NCBI GenBank assembly: GCA_900642245.1
Contig: CAAAJI010001146.1
Location: 1 to 13,164 of the forward strand
DNA length: 13,164 nt
DNA from: Fragilaria radians
Lineage: Eukaryota > Bacillariophyta > Fragilariophyceae > Fragilariales > Fragilariaceae
Direction of reading: 5' to 3'
The notes below the pieces were generated by a model that worked only from the letters and a program-made list of their open reading frames with translations, did not search any database and was not told where the DNA came from. Each line of letters opens with the position of its first letter. Position 1 is the stretch's first letter. Positions 1 to 8,475 of this stretch are shown here, in pieces. A program made the position numbers and the translations under genes.

Positions 1-100
1 TACTGAGCTGTTTCTGTGCATTCATTGACGTGTACAAGTGCAAGTAGTACCCTCACAAACAAAACAATAGATTGAGAAAGTATTTTAATTCTAACCTAGA

Positions 101-357
101 ATTGCGATTGATGTTATACCTAAATCTTGGGAAGCAGCAATGATACAGATGTATTGGAACACTGATATTGATTCAGCAGCTGTCACCATTGCATTGCAAC
201 TCAAGAAAAAGGAGGCCACTTTTTGAAATGTGACATTACTCAGAATGATCGAGAAGGCATCATGCACTCTCAATGGATCAGGATTGATAAGAGCAGTGCA
301 CTAAAAAAGATTGAGCAAGCATTGCGAGAAAAACGAGTGTACAAGTGGTCTTTCTAA
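101..357 (+). pseudogene. Coding-like remnant with one frame change
   Basis: Two open stretches in different frames fit end to end. The first runs from 101 to a TGA at 224-226 (41 codons). The second opens at 226 and runs to a TAA at 355-357, including the pieces KCDITQNDREGIMHSQW and ALKKIEQALREKRVYKW. Together they read like a globular, charged protein of about 85 residues with one frame break near 224. The sequence just before 101 (TTCTAACCTAG) resembles a splice acceptor, so this could be an old terminal exon. I do not recognise a family. The call rests on amino-acid composition and on the way the two frames abut, so it is tentative. Confidence 0.3.
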
Positions 358-1219
358 GAATAATGGTAATTATTCAACAGAAGCAAAAATGAAATCAATG
401 CAATGTAATTGTACTTTCATTCAAGAAAAGGTGATCATCTGCATTGCCAGTCCTAATGCATTCCTCAAAAATACTTCCTTTTGTTATTGTCATCTAACAT
501 AAGAGTTTACAACGCATCTTGTTCATTTTGTGTTTATAATAGCCTTACGTAACTCTTTATCATAGTTTCCTGATAGCTTTTTCGTATATTCTGCCAACAC
601 TAAATTGCGTAGACAATACTTAAGCATCACTTCTTTCTTTCAAGTAAATAAACATGAATAAACATATGATTAAAAGGTGTTGCGTGTCTCTTTCCAGAAC
701 CCATAATTCCATTTTCTCCTTATTTCATTGAATTTTGAGTATCGCGGGAAAAATTTGGAAAGGATATTTTTCATAGTCACCAAATCAGATTCCAATGAGT
801 TTCTAGCATTCACTTTTGGTTTTGTAGAAATGTGTTTGGTTACGATGAATCATTACGCTTACATTCTATGCTTAAAAGATTGGAATCGTGGCTGACTCAT
901 GTTTCATTTTGGCATTATTTATTTAGATCGATCAGTTATCTAATATCTCCAGACTTTGACGGCATGTCAAATATCTTTTGTCTGCTCTCTCTATTTAGAG
1001 TTTCACCATTTAATGTTACATACGTTTGTGAAGGATATCTTATTGATTAACACCTAACTTTAGAGAACTAGGATTAGTATTTTCTTGAATTTGCTAGCAC
1101 AAATAGCAACAGGCAGTATTATTTTCATTTTTGGAAGTTGTCGCTTTAGTTGTGCTAATATATCTAATATCTTCAATATATAATACGTTTCTAATTTACC
1201 TTAATCTACCTTTTTCGGT
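358..1219. other. AT-rich stretch without a supported gene
   Basis: No convincing gene is seen. A 72-codon stretch at 832-1050 on the + strand starts at GTG, has no ATG-led extension and no family resemblance, and could be chance or a remnant. Stop codons are dense in the other frames. The stretch includes the first copy of a 29-bp direct repeat (473-501). Confidence 0.4.
473..501 (+). repeat. 29-bp direct repeat, copy 1
   Basis: A perfect 29-base match (starting ACTTCC, ending CTAACATA) recurs 859 bp downstream at 1332-1360. Upstream of both copies there is weaker likeness (AGTCC, then a GCATT-like stretch, at about 450 and 1220). Copy 1 may therefore be a larger repeated segment with an internal deletion relative to copy 2. 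Confidence 0.6.
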
Positions 1220-1330
1220 AGTCCAACGCATTTCAATCATCGCCGAGATGAGATTGCCGATATATCTGGATTATTGGAAGTGCCAACTTTAGAACAGATT
1301 CAATCACTTATATTGATTCTTCCCACCTAA
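1220..1330 (+). pseudogene. Short exon-like remnant
   Basis: A pyrimidine-rich tract followed by TAG (1206-1221) looks like a good splice acceptor. It leads into 36 codons that end in TAA at 1328-1330. The translation includes FNHRRDEIADISGLLEVPTL and reads like protein rather than random sequence. No start and no upstream partner exon could be found. It sits directly before copy 2 of the 29-bp repeat. It may be the last exon of a decayed gene, and the family is unknown. Confidence 0.25.
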
Positions 1331-1331
1331 G

Positions 1332-1360
1332 ACTTCCTTTTGTTATTGTCATCTAACATA
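1332..1360 (+). repeat. 29-bp direct repeat, copy 2
   Basis: Identical over 29 bases to 473-501, in the same orientation. The match ends at 1361 but likeness resumes a few bases later (GTTAACAAC against GTTTACAAC). Confidence 0.6.
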
Positions 1361-1389
1361 TATGTTAACAACCACATCGGATCCTGTGA

Positions 1390-1557
1390 GCCTTGCCACA
1401 AAAGAAAAACAATTATTTTTTTGAGCGGGGGCTTGAAAAACCAGTTGATCATATTCTAAACACTCTATGGATTAACGCATCAATGGAAGTTACCAAACAG
1501 TTAATGATCTTCTCAAGACTACTTACCGGCAACATGGTTTGTTTCAATATTTTTTAA
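1390..1557 (+). pseudogene. Open 55-codon coding-like fragment
   Basis: This is an open frame between a TGA at 1387 and a TAA at 1555. The translation includes YFFERGLEKPVDHILNTLW and NASMEVTKQLMIFSRLLTG, with a balanced mix of charged and hydrophobic residues. There is no ATG near its beginning and no recognised family. It could belong to the same decayed locus as the fragments downstream. Confidence 0.2.
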
Positions 1558-2181
1558 AGGGTCACTAGATTTGAAGTGAGAGACGAAGAAGCGAAAAGGA
1601 CATCCATACAGTGGTAGTTTTCAACAACAAAAGAATTGCAGTCTGCTTATAGAGTCTTGTGAAAAGAACGTGGCTACCCAATAATCTAGCATACTCCTAG
1701 GTAACTATGTTTCATCATATTCTATGCATGTGTTACACTATTAGATCTCATCTTTTGATTGATTCTTAGTAATCATACTGCCCAGGTTTGTTACCTTTGT
1801 TGATCTATGCTTCTGGCTACTTTAAATAGTTCCTTGATACCCATACAAAATTTCGATTTCTCCCCAATTCTGAAATGTTCAGTAAGGTTTTCTGTGTCTA
1901 CACGAGCTGACGTCACATGCACCGCAGCTTCATCTAAGTTTTTGATCGTTACTGTGCTGTATAATGAGACCAAAATTAGATAGTACTCGGATCCTTGCTC
2001 CATTAGGTACTCCAAGTGAAAAGCCTGTTTAACTATTGAAAGTGGTGTCAAAAATCAAGATGTATCAGCGATAATCAAAAAAGTTCAACCTTGATTGCAA
2101 TTCACAATCATTAACTGGGATCACTAAAGAAACTAAAAAAGAGAATTATAGCAACAAGATTATTGCTGTTAGAAGAGTCTT
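1558..2181. other. Intergenic, no supported gene
   Basis: The + strand is interrupted by many stops. An 86-codon stretch open on the - strand (2051 to 1791) begins at TTG rather than ATG. Its translation (for example EYLMEQGSEYYLILVSLYS) is protein-like, but there is no start, promoter or family to support it. A perfect TGACGTCA palindrome lies at 1908-1915 inside that stretch and is not next to a gene start. Confidence 0.3.
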
Positions 2182-2708
2182 GGGGGTAAGGATTTAATAC
2201 TTAGAAACCGTGAAAATGCATTGGAAGAGTTTAGGCAATTCATTGAAAAAGAATGCATGCTTTTGACTGTGTCTGGGCTTATACTATAGTTTTGGAAAGT
2301 TCGATAATCGTGCCAATCTATGTCCAACAAAAAAGATGAACACCTGAAGAAAAAAATGATTGCAAATGTTTTGCATGTTGAAAGGCTCGGACAAAGGGGC
2401 AAAGATTGTTAGCTACAAAGGAGAAGAGAATTAGAATTAACAAAAAGACCATGAAAAGAATAGCACAGAATTTACATGGACCAGTCGTGATAACCATTGG
2501 ACCAACAATATGGACGTACAATAAGGCGCAAAAATTTACACAAAATCAGTCATTGGTATATTCCATGAGATGAGACTGTCGTTGTCAAAGGAAACAAAGG
2601 ACAAGAAAACGTAGTCCAAAATTGGAAATATGGAAGGCGCAATTGACAAAGAGCGGATGGCCAAGAAAGGATAGCGTTGTCAGAAATGATGTCTTTGCCA
2701 AATCATAG
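2182..2708 (+). pseudogene. Decayed lysine-rich coding region with frame changes
   Basis: Coding-like sequence runs through this stretch but switches frame. One frame (from 2182) gives LEEFRQFIEKECMLLTVSG, stops at 2287, reopens at 2320 with KKMIANVLHVERLGQRGKD and stops at 2410. The next frame (phase of 2400) carries on with RIAQNLHGPVVITIGPTIW up to a TGA at 2571. A third frame then holds DETVVVKGNKGQENVVQNW. The second frame resumes with KSGWPRKDSVVRNDVFAKS and stops at 2706-2708. The hand-over between frames at matching points is what old indels leave behind. No family recognised; it could be a dead host gene or a transposon protein. Confidence 0.35.
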
Positions 2709-2757
2709 TTTTAATCCGTCAATAGTTCCAACATTTTTACTAGATTGATAAAGTTAA

Positions 2758-3183
2758 AAGGAAGCACTAAAAATATGTTTCTATCAAAACGAGAGCGAAA
2801 CTTACAATGGATACTACAATCCCTACGGGCATTCTGAACTAAATTCTATTGACAAAGAGCCAGCAGAGGATAAAATAGGTCACTTTCAAGGGTACACAAA
2901 CCTTTTGGTCATCTACAAAAAAGCGATGCATCATTTGAGAAAAGTTTACCTTAGGATGGAGTCTGTATGGTGATGGTAAATGATGAAGACTTTGCAATAC
3001 CAGGGGGGATGCCCTTATGAGAATGCTCGAGAAAAACTACATTTGGATGTGGCAACAGTACTTAAAGACCAATTTAAGGAATCACGTGTGAAACCCATGA
3101 AAACACGATGCTGAAGAATTTTTGTGAATGCAAGCACACAAACTAACATGCAAATATATTTGAACTCATTCTTCAAAGTTTAA
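2758..3183 (+). pseudogene. Decayed coding region, mostly open in one frame
   Basis: A single frame over 142 codons contains only three stops before the final TAA (TGA 2971, TAA 2977, TGA 3112), fewer than expected for DNA this AT-rich. The first open part (71 codons) includes YNGYYNPYGHSELNSIDKEP and GHFQGYTNLLVIYKKAMHHL. The second, from an ATG at 2980, includes ENAREKLHLDVATVLKDQFK. Around 2971-3018 another frame (VMVMVNDEDFAIPGG) may be the true continuation, pointing to indels. It follows the 2182-2708 remnant on the same strand, so both may belong to one dead gene. No family recognised. Confidence 0.35.
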
Positions 3184-3209
3184 GGACCTCTGAGTTTTGT
3201 AATCTTTAA

Positions 3210-3359
3210 ATCGTCTTTACGTCCATTAGATATGCACTGGAATCATTTAGGTTTAGTCAAGATGAAAATCATTATGATTATTCCATTTTTCTGAGTTATG
3301 ATGTACAACGACTAAGACTTGCGATTGTATATATCAGAGTTATCCACTCCCGACAATAA
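3210..3359 (+). pseudogene. 49-codon coding-like fragment
   Basis: Open from a TAA at 3207 to a TAA at 3357. The translation includes YALESFRFSQDENHYDYS and SYDVQRLRLAIVYIRV. No ATG lies at its beginning. It continues the series of + strand fragments starting at 2182. Weak evidence by itself. Confidence 0.2.
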
Positions 3360-4846
3360 TTTTCACAGTCAAGACCTATCAATATTTTGGCGGAACAATG
3401 AAAGGAGCTTATGTTCAATCCAGACTAGTTTAATTGCTTAGATTATTTAATAATTTATACCATTTTGAGAAATACACGAAAAATGACGCAATCAGAAATA
3501 AGACCACTTCCTTTGAGTTTTAAGTTAGAAGCTTGTTCAACTTTTGATTTTGGCGTCAAAGACTTCAAACGTGTAAAAATAGAGTTACCTGGTAGTTCTC
3601 TTCCTTCCGGCTTTCATAAGAAATGCTTTATCATTTGATACATTTTTATTCCTTTTTTTCTACTTGTTTGTGAAAATGGCTGATATATCAAAGTTATTTT
3701 TTAATTGTACTTTCTTTGAAGAATGGATGATGTAAAGTGAGAAAATTCTTACAACGACCAAGCGATTAGAAATTACGATTGAATAGTTAGGAAGAGTTAC
3801 AACTGCTGAGTCTGATGAATATTTTGATCATGTTTTCAATAAAGGAATGAAGATTTACGAATTGCGGAGTTGAGCAAAATTGCCTGGATTGAAAGTACCT
3901 TGTCAATTTCATTTTTGAATCTAGTTTGCTTATCAATGAGAATTATTTTTGATTTCCAACTCTTGTCTAATGCATTACAATCTTCAAGGCTCTTTTATTG
4001 TATGATCTTCACCTTTAAGCAGCATGATTTTTGTTGTTTCTTTGGAATCAAATTTTCTAGAGGATAAATTCATCTTAATGTAAAAGGACATTGAAAATAA
4101 GTTCAGAAACATTTAAAAGCTTAATGAGCGCAAACTACACGCATGATCCATCATTGTGATATCTTCAAATCACAGATTATCAAAAGCAATTATCGGAGTA
4201 TCAACAATGGCCATGAATAAGTCAAACGCTATACTTCAATCAAGTAGTGTAATATCTCCAGTATTCACCCACTTACTTGTACGGTGCTGTATTAAGAGGT
4301 AAGCGACACAAGATTCAATTGTCATGTCGTGAACACAACGAGCTATATTCTGAGGCACTTTTCCAACCATTTATCTCTCCGATTTCTGTTAAGCAATAAC
4401 ATCTATTACAGTATTGAAGTACGATCTCAATAAGTAAGGAATATTTGGACGTACTCACAAGATGCACACAAGAGAAGGACCGTTTTTTTCAAATGTGGGT
4501 TACGATTTGGATTTGGGGTCATTGAGAGCAAGGCACTATTTAGATGCAATTTAAGAATTATTTGAAGTAAAGTCCAATATCTAGCGTACGGGATTGGATT
4601 AAAATCTTGATGAGAAGCGCATGAAAAGCCGTATTCTGATGCTGCATTGACTCGAAATCAAATTTTGGATTAGTTTCAGGTATCGTTTTTTGTAATTTCA
4701 ATATCATATGTCAGACATGTGGATTTAATAGCTCCCGAGATATCGATTCTGATTCCATAAGTTGAACTTGAACTTTTGTTTCGGTTGTAAGGTAGACTTT
4801 AAATCTTGTTCATTTATATAATTTCTACAATACAAAAATTGAAAAC
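3360..4846. other. Intergenic, only minor coding-like scraps
   Basis: No intact gene is seen. Two scraps stand out on the + strand. 3739-3873 is 44 codons with one internal TAG, including TTAESDEYFDHVFNKGMKIY. 4462-4554 is 30 codons from ATG, including SNVGYDLDLGSLRARHYLDA. A 65-codon hydrophobic stretch at 3870-4067 starts at TTG and is rich in Phe, Leu and Ile, as expected from random AT-rich DNA. The last 100-200 bases should hold the promoter and 5' leader of the gene starting at 4847, but I see no clear core motif. Confidence 0.35.
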
Positions 4847-6327
4847 ATGTCAACAATACTTTTTGACTCTTGTCCTAGAAACCAACAGCTAAGATTGCCA
4901 TCAGGTAAGATGAAATGCAACTATTAATATCTTGAATGATACATCTGCTAACGGATAGGTATCTGGTTTAGATGTAGGATTTTCTGTGGCGGAATCAACT
5001 ATCCTTGCGACATCGATGTACAGAAAAGCACCACCAAATTCTGAAGTAGAAAGGTTCTCATTGACCACAAACTGTGGGACTAGAAAGCAGATGACAGACA
5101 AAGTACAGATGAGACCCTTGCATGCAAGTCTTCTCGCTAGAAAGCAGCGTGAGACTTCTAGTACGCCAATTATCAGGAAAGAGTGTCACGACTTAGCAAA
5201 AGTGAATGCAAGAAACAAGAAAAGATCTTCCTCGAAGAATCGAAGCAAAGAATCATTGCGTAATGTCGATTACTTTGAACATTGTAAGCATATGCAATCA
5301 AGCTCTGGAAACCAAGAATTAAAACCTAGAGAAAGATTCAGTAACGGCGAAGATGTACAGAAGAATTTAGAAACAACCATGAATTCACGTTCAGCACAAA
5401 TCAATGACCGAAATAAAGCAGGCCCAGGAAAGGATCAAATTGTCATGAAGAGAAATGGAGCTGGTTCAGGAAGTGCTACTCCATTCTCATCTTCCATGAG
5501 ACGTGCAAGCCTCTCTCACTTTCCTAGCGATATGGCTAACGCTACATCAATGCCATTTGTGACCCAAGCAGAAAGGAGAAATCGCAGAATGTACAATAGG
5601 GCCCTTCAAGGAGAAATTGTTAGAAATTTCAAGGCATCAGCCACCAATCATCATGATAATGACAAATCCATGGATTTTAGTGAGCTTTACAATCATGACA
5701 TGAAAAGAGACTTACAAAGTAGCACGGAATCTTCTTTCTCAGACTCCGGTCAATCATTACTCTCGGATAGTGAAAACAAGACTAAGCCCATCTTGAGAAA
5801 GAGTAGTCTCACATTTGCAAGAATCGAATTTGGATTTGAAGTGTCGCCAACCGTACCCTTCTAGTCAATTATCCACACGCACAGGTGAAAGGCCTACGAA
5901 GCATGAGCAGATGGTACGAAAGCCTTGTGTTTCTTTTTCACCGTACACAACTGTATTTCACGGGGAACGTCGAGTAAACCCTGAAAAGACTTCTTCATCG
6001 AAATGTGAGAAGAACCTTACGATTGTCAATGTCAAACCTAGAGGGAGCAATGAAATGTCAAAGAATACAAATACATCGACAGGAAAGGAGGAGATTGAAG
6101 CTCCAAAGAGGGCAGATGAAGATATGAGGCAGATTAAGAAGATATCGCAGACACTCATGATAGAGATTCATCAAAAGTTTCTTCGTAGAAATGTTTTTAG
6201 CCGCAAAACAAATTCTCCGCCTTCCATCGAAATACAGGGACCTACGCCAGGCGAGATACATAATCAAATGAGATTAGCAGCAGCAAATGCTGCATTTGAA
6301 GCCATATCAAGGAGTAACAAAGTGTAA
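4847..6327 (+). CDS. Basic Ser-rich protein of unknown function, three exons
   Basis: Proposed model: exon 1 4847-4904, exon 2 4978-5802, exon 3 5885-6327, giving 441 residues. The 5' end is well supported. The ATG at 4847 opens a short exon that ends at a strong GTAAGA donor, and removing 4905-4977 joins it in frame to the long open stretch, which otherwise has no ATG before 5016. The second junction is less certain: the exon 2 frame stops at 5862-5864 and the downstream frame is shifted, so an intron or frameshift must lie between about 5800 and 5910. The protein is hydrophilic and rich in Ser, Lys, Arg and Asn, with no membrane segment. It holds a basic helix-prone stretch (AERRNRRMYNRALQGEIVRN), a phosphorylatable-looking RKSS, a VRKPCVSFSPYTTVF motif near residue 305, and two C-terminal helix-prone segments, one Lys-rich and one Ala-rich. 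No catalytic domain is recognised. It may be a regulatory or nuclear protein, which is only a guess from composition. Confidence 0.65.
4905..4977 (+). other. Intron 1 of the 4847 gene (73 bp)
   Basis: The donor is CAG|GTAAGA and the acceptor is GATGTAG|GA, phase 1. Splicing joins the 19-codon first exon (MSTILFDSCPRNQQLRLPS) to the long open stretch at Gly20-Phe21. The exon 2 frame has an in-frame TAG at 4956, inside this intron, which explains why the frame has no upstream ATG. Confidence 0.7.
5803..5884 (+). other. Probable intron 2 of the 4847 gene (82 bp, alternatives exist)
   Basis: Donor GA|GTAGTC and acceptor CGCACAG|GT, phase 1, restore the reading frame. Other GT-AG pairs that also restore it are 5841-5910 (70 bp, GTGTCG to GAGCAG) and 5853-5910 (58 bp). 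The 82-bp choice has the better acceptor and a size closer to the other introns here, but none of the three donors matches GTAAG. Confidence 0.4.
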
Positions 6328-7210
6328 AAGAATAGAGTACAGGAATAGCAAAGTAAAATGTAAATTGAATAATGAAGATTAATTAATATATATATCACAC
6401 TGCTTCTTCTAAGGGAACTTCAGTGTCAGTTTATATGATGCATATTTGCGGTGATGAATGTTGAACAGTTTATCTAGGATTTTGAATTTCCACTTTCATG
6501 TAAGAGGGGCTTGACGGTTCAGATGTGTCGCATAAATTCTTCTGAGAAATAAAATACTATTGGTCAGCAGTTTTGGAATCAATTGAATGATCTAAGCAAT
6601 AATCTCTAGTTGAAGTATGGAAAAAAGTATTTTAGATTCTACATTAATTCAAGCCACCACCAAAGTTGCGTGAAGCAAATACCACTTTTTTCAAGTATCA
6701 CGTTATCCTTCATCAAGCGTTTGAATAATTGAAGAACTTAAGACCTACCAGTTGCATGGCTAAGCTACTTTTATAGAAAAAAAGTCCCTTAACCATGGTG
6801 TTTTGTACTGTATCAAGGAAAAACACTGCAGGTGATAGTCGTCTCATTTCCAAATTCAAACATCAAAAATACCCAGTTTAGAGCTAGAGGGGCAGGTAAC
6901 TTCTGCCATGTATGTCAATGACATTAAGAAATAGCATAAGGAAAAAAACTTACAAAGGAATAAAAGGATCTAATCTCTGGGCAATGATTTATTAATTAAT
7001 GAAACGGAAGTAATATGCTGTTCACTCATCCTAGATCTTTCTCATAAATGATCATACTGAGTTATGATCAGCCTTGAAAGTTAGTCAGAATCAACTTGAT
7101 AAAGCAAGATATATCAAAGATAAATTAATCATATGGGAAAACAACAGATTGCCTTTGATAGAAAAAAGAGCTCTATCCAAAATCTAGAAATCTTACTTGA
7201 GATAATTTAG
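6328..7210. other. Intergenic, downstream region of the 4847 gene
   Basis: AT-rich DNA with frequent stops in all frames. It starts with the 3' untranslated region of the preceding gene, which has no exact AATAAA near the stop codon. A TAATATATATAT run lies at about 6383-6394. No gene or RNA is seen. Confidence 0.4.
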
Positions 7211-7360
7211 AATTATAATCACATAAACGACATGCAGATTCGAAATGCAGAAAATATGCCTGCAAGTTTCATTGAAGTGTTACAGGCATGCAAATTACGT
7301 CAAACTATAGGAGCAAAAAGTGAAACTACGCCAAAACAATATGATCATCTTTTCGGATGA
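7211..7360 (+). pseudogene. 49-codon coding-like fragment
   Basis: Open from a TAG at 7208 to a TGA at 7358, with an ATG at 7232. The translation includes NAENMPASFIEVLQACKLRQ and SETTPKQYDHLFG. It is protein-like in composition but too short to call a gene. It lies on the same strand as, and upstream of, the 7687-8236 pseudogene, and could be an earlier part of the same dead gene. Confidence 0.25.
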
Positions 7361-7686
7361 CACATTGGGAGAGCTAAGTGAGGTTCCAATAATGTTAGAT
7401 TAAATTGATCGATTAATTTCTTAATGACCATCCTCAAAGTTTGCTATTCCATAGAATACGAGTTTTTTTCTCTGATTTTCATGGATTCTAATATTATTGA
7501 ATTCCCCAGTAGGAAATAAGATGTAATTTGGAACCTGGATAGAAGATGTTCTGTGCTAGAAAGTGGAAATGCACCTATATATTCATTTTTGTAACACAGT
7601 GATGTTTGATTGGCGGTTTGTCTCACAATACAAAGTTTCAGCCTCTAGTAGGTAATATAAAACATAGTTGATTCAAAGTAGACTGA
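7361..7686. other. Intergenic, nothing recognised
   Basis: No supported gene. A 60-codon open stretch on the - strand (7626-7444) has no family resemblance and no support. Confidence 0.35.
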
Positions 7687-8236
7687 ATGTATTATCATTT
7701 CCAAATCAAATTCAGCACACTTGCGGTACACTCCTTTGATGAATGTTACAATCTTGAAATAATACTCAAGCTGTTAATTGATAATTGCAAGGAAGATGCA
7801 AATGTTTATTACAACTCCCCGCTAGATCATGAAGTTACATCTATGTGTAAACCATGTGCCGAAAGTAAGGATTTTACGGATGTGCTTGGTAAGTTTGTTT
7901 CAGAAGGAGTACCAAAAAGTTTTGAGAAGATTTAAACTTGGTCAACAAAGGCAAATCTTATAGTCTATCAAAAAATTTCCACCTCAGGAGTATTCATCCA
8001 TCAAAATTGGGAAATGTGACGACACTCTCACTTTTCATGAGTATGTTACTGAGCAGTAGTACTCCCGTGGTCAAGTAAGCTTCGGTACCACTTTCAACAA
8101 AAAACAAGTAACGCTACAGCATTCGATACGAAACAATGCTCACTACAATGGGAGCATTATGTCTTTGGAGAAATACTTTGGACATGGTGTGAAAGGTAGG
8201 CTATTCCTTAAGATTACTGTACAAAAGGTACCGTGA
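7687..8236 (+). pseudogene. Broken gene: one frame change and two in-frame stops
   Basis: The first part is an 82-codon open stretch from ATG 7687 to TAA 7933-7935, including VHSFDECYNLEIILKLLIDN and KDFTDVLGKFVSEGVPKSFE. The protein carries on in the next frame from about 7925 (RFKLGQQRQ), through stops at 7961-7963 and 8057-8059, to a TGA at 8234-8236. That second frame includes PPQEYSSIKIGKCDDTLTF, GQVSFGTTFNKKQVTLQHS and GHGVKGRLFLKITVQKVP. The composition is that of a real globular protein, and the two frames meet exactly where the first one ends. An acceptor-like sequence ending CAG at 7720 suggests the true exon may start at 7721. Family not recognised. It lies 240 bp upstream of the next gene and shares its strand. 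Confidence 0.5.
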
Positions 8237-8321
8237 ATGGACATTATCAAAAGACTCATGTCGATAAAGTGACTTTATTCCCTATCGGCCTTTTTGTTTT
8301 TGTTCGACTCAACGGAGGAAT

Positions 8322-8332
8322 TATATATATAT
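8322..8332 (+). promoter_or_regulatory. TATA-like run upstream of the 8476 gene
   Basis: A TATATATATAT run lies 144 bp before the ATG at 8476, followed by a leader with few purine runs. It could be a core promoter element, but such AT runs are common in this DNA, so the call is weak. Confidence 0.2.
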
Positions 8333-8475
8333 TTTTGTAACCCAACGAAACGCCATTACGTTGCCCCTTTCATTTGTCTCTATCATTCTATCTTTTGCTT
8401 CGCCTTGATCTTTAATCATATACATTATTCCAAACAAATCATTAGAAGAGTCATACATTCTCAATTTTCTACAAA

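Noticed and set aside
832..1050. 72-codon + strand open stretch as a gene
   Set aside because: It begins at GTG, has no ATG or spliced partner, and no family resemblance; it is described only within the intergenic entry.
1908..1915. TGACGTCA at 1908 as a promoter element
   Set aside because: It is a perfect CRE palindrome, but no gene start lies near it on either strand, so a function cannot be supported.
1791..2051. 86-codon - strand open stretch as a gene
   Set aside because: The start is TTG, not ATG, with no promoter or splice context. The translation is protein-like but not enough to call.
3870..4067. 65-codon + strand open stretch rich in Phe, Leu and Ile
   Set aside because: The composition is what T-rich random DNA yields, and the start is TTG.
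1..4846. LTR retrotransposon or DNA transposon
   Set aside because: No terminal repeats, target-site duplication, or recognisable reverse transcriptase, integrase or transposase motif could be seen. The 29-bp repeats are too short and one-sided to call.
4986..5015. GTG at 4986 as the start of the unknown gene
   Set aside because: A eukaryotic gene should start at ATG, and a well-placed upstream exon with a GTAAGA donor joins in frame at 4978.
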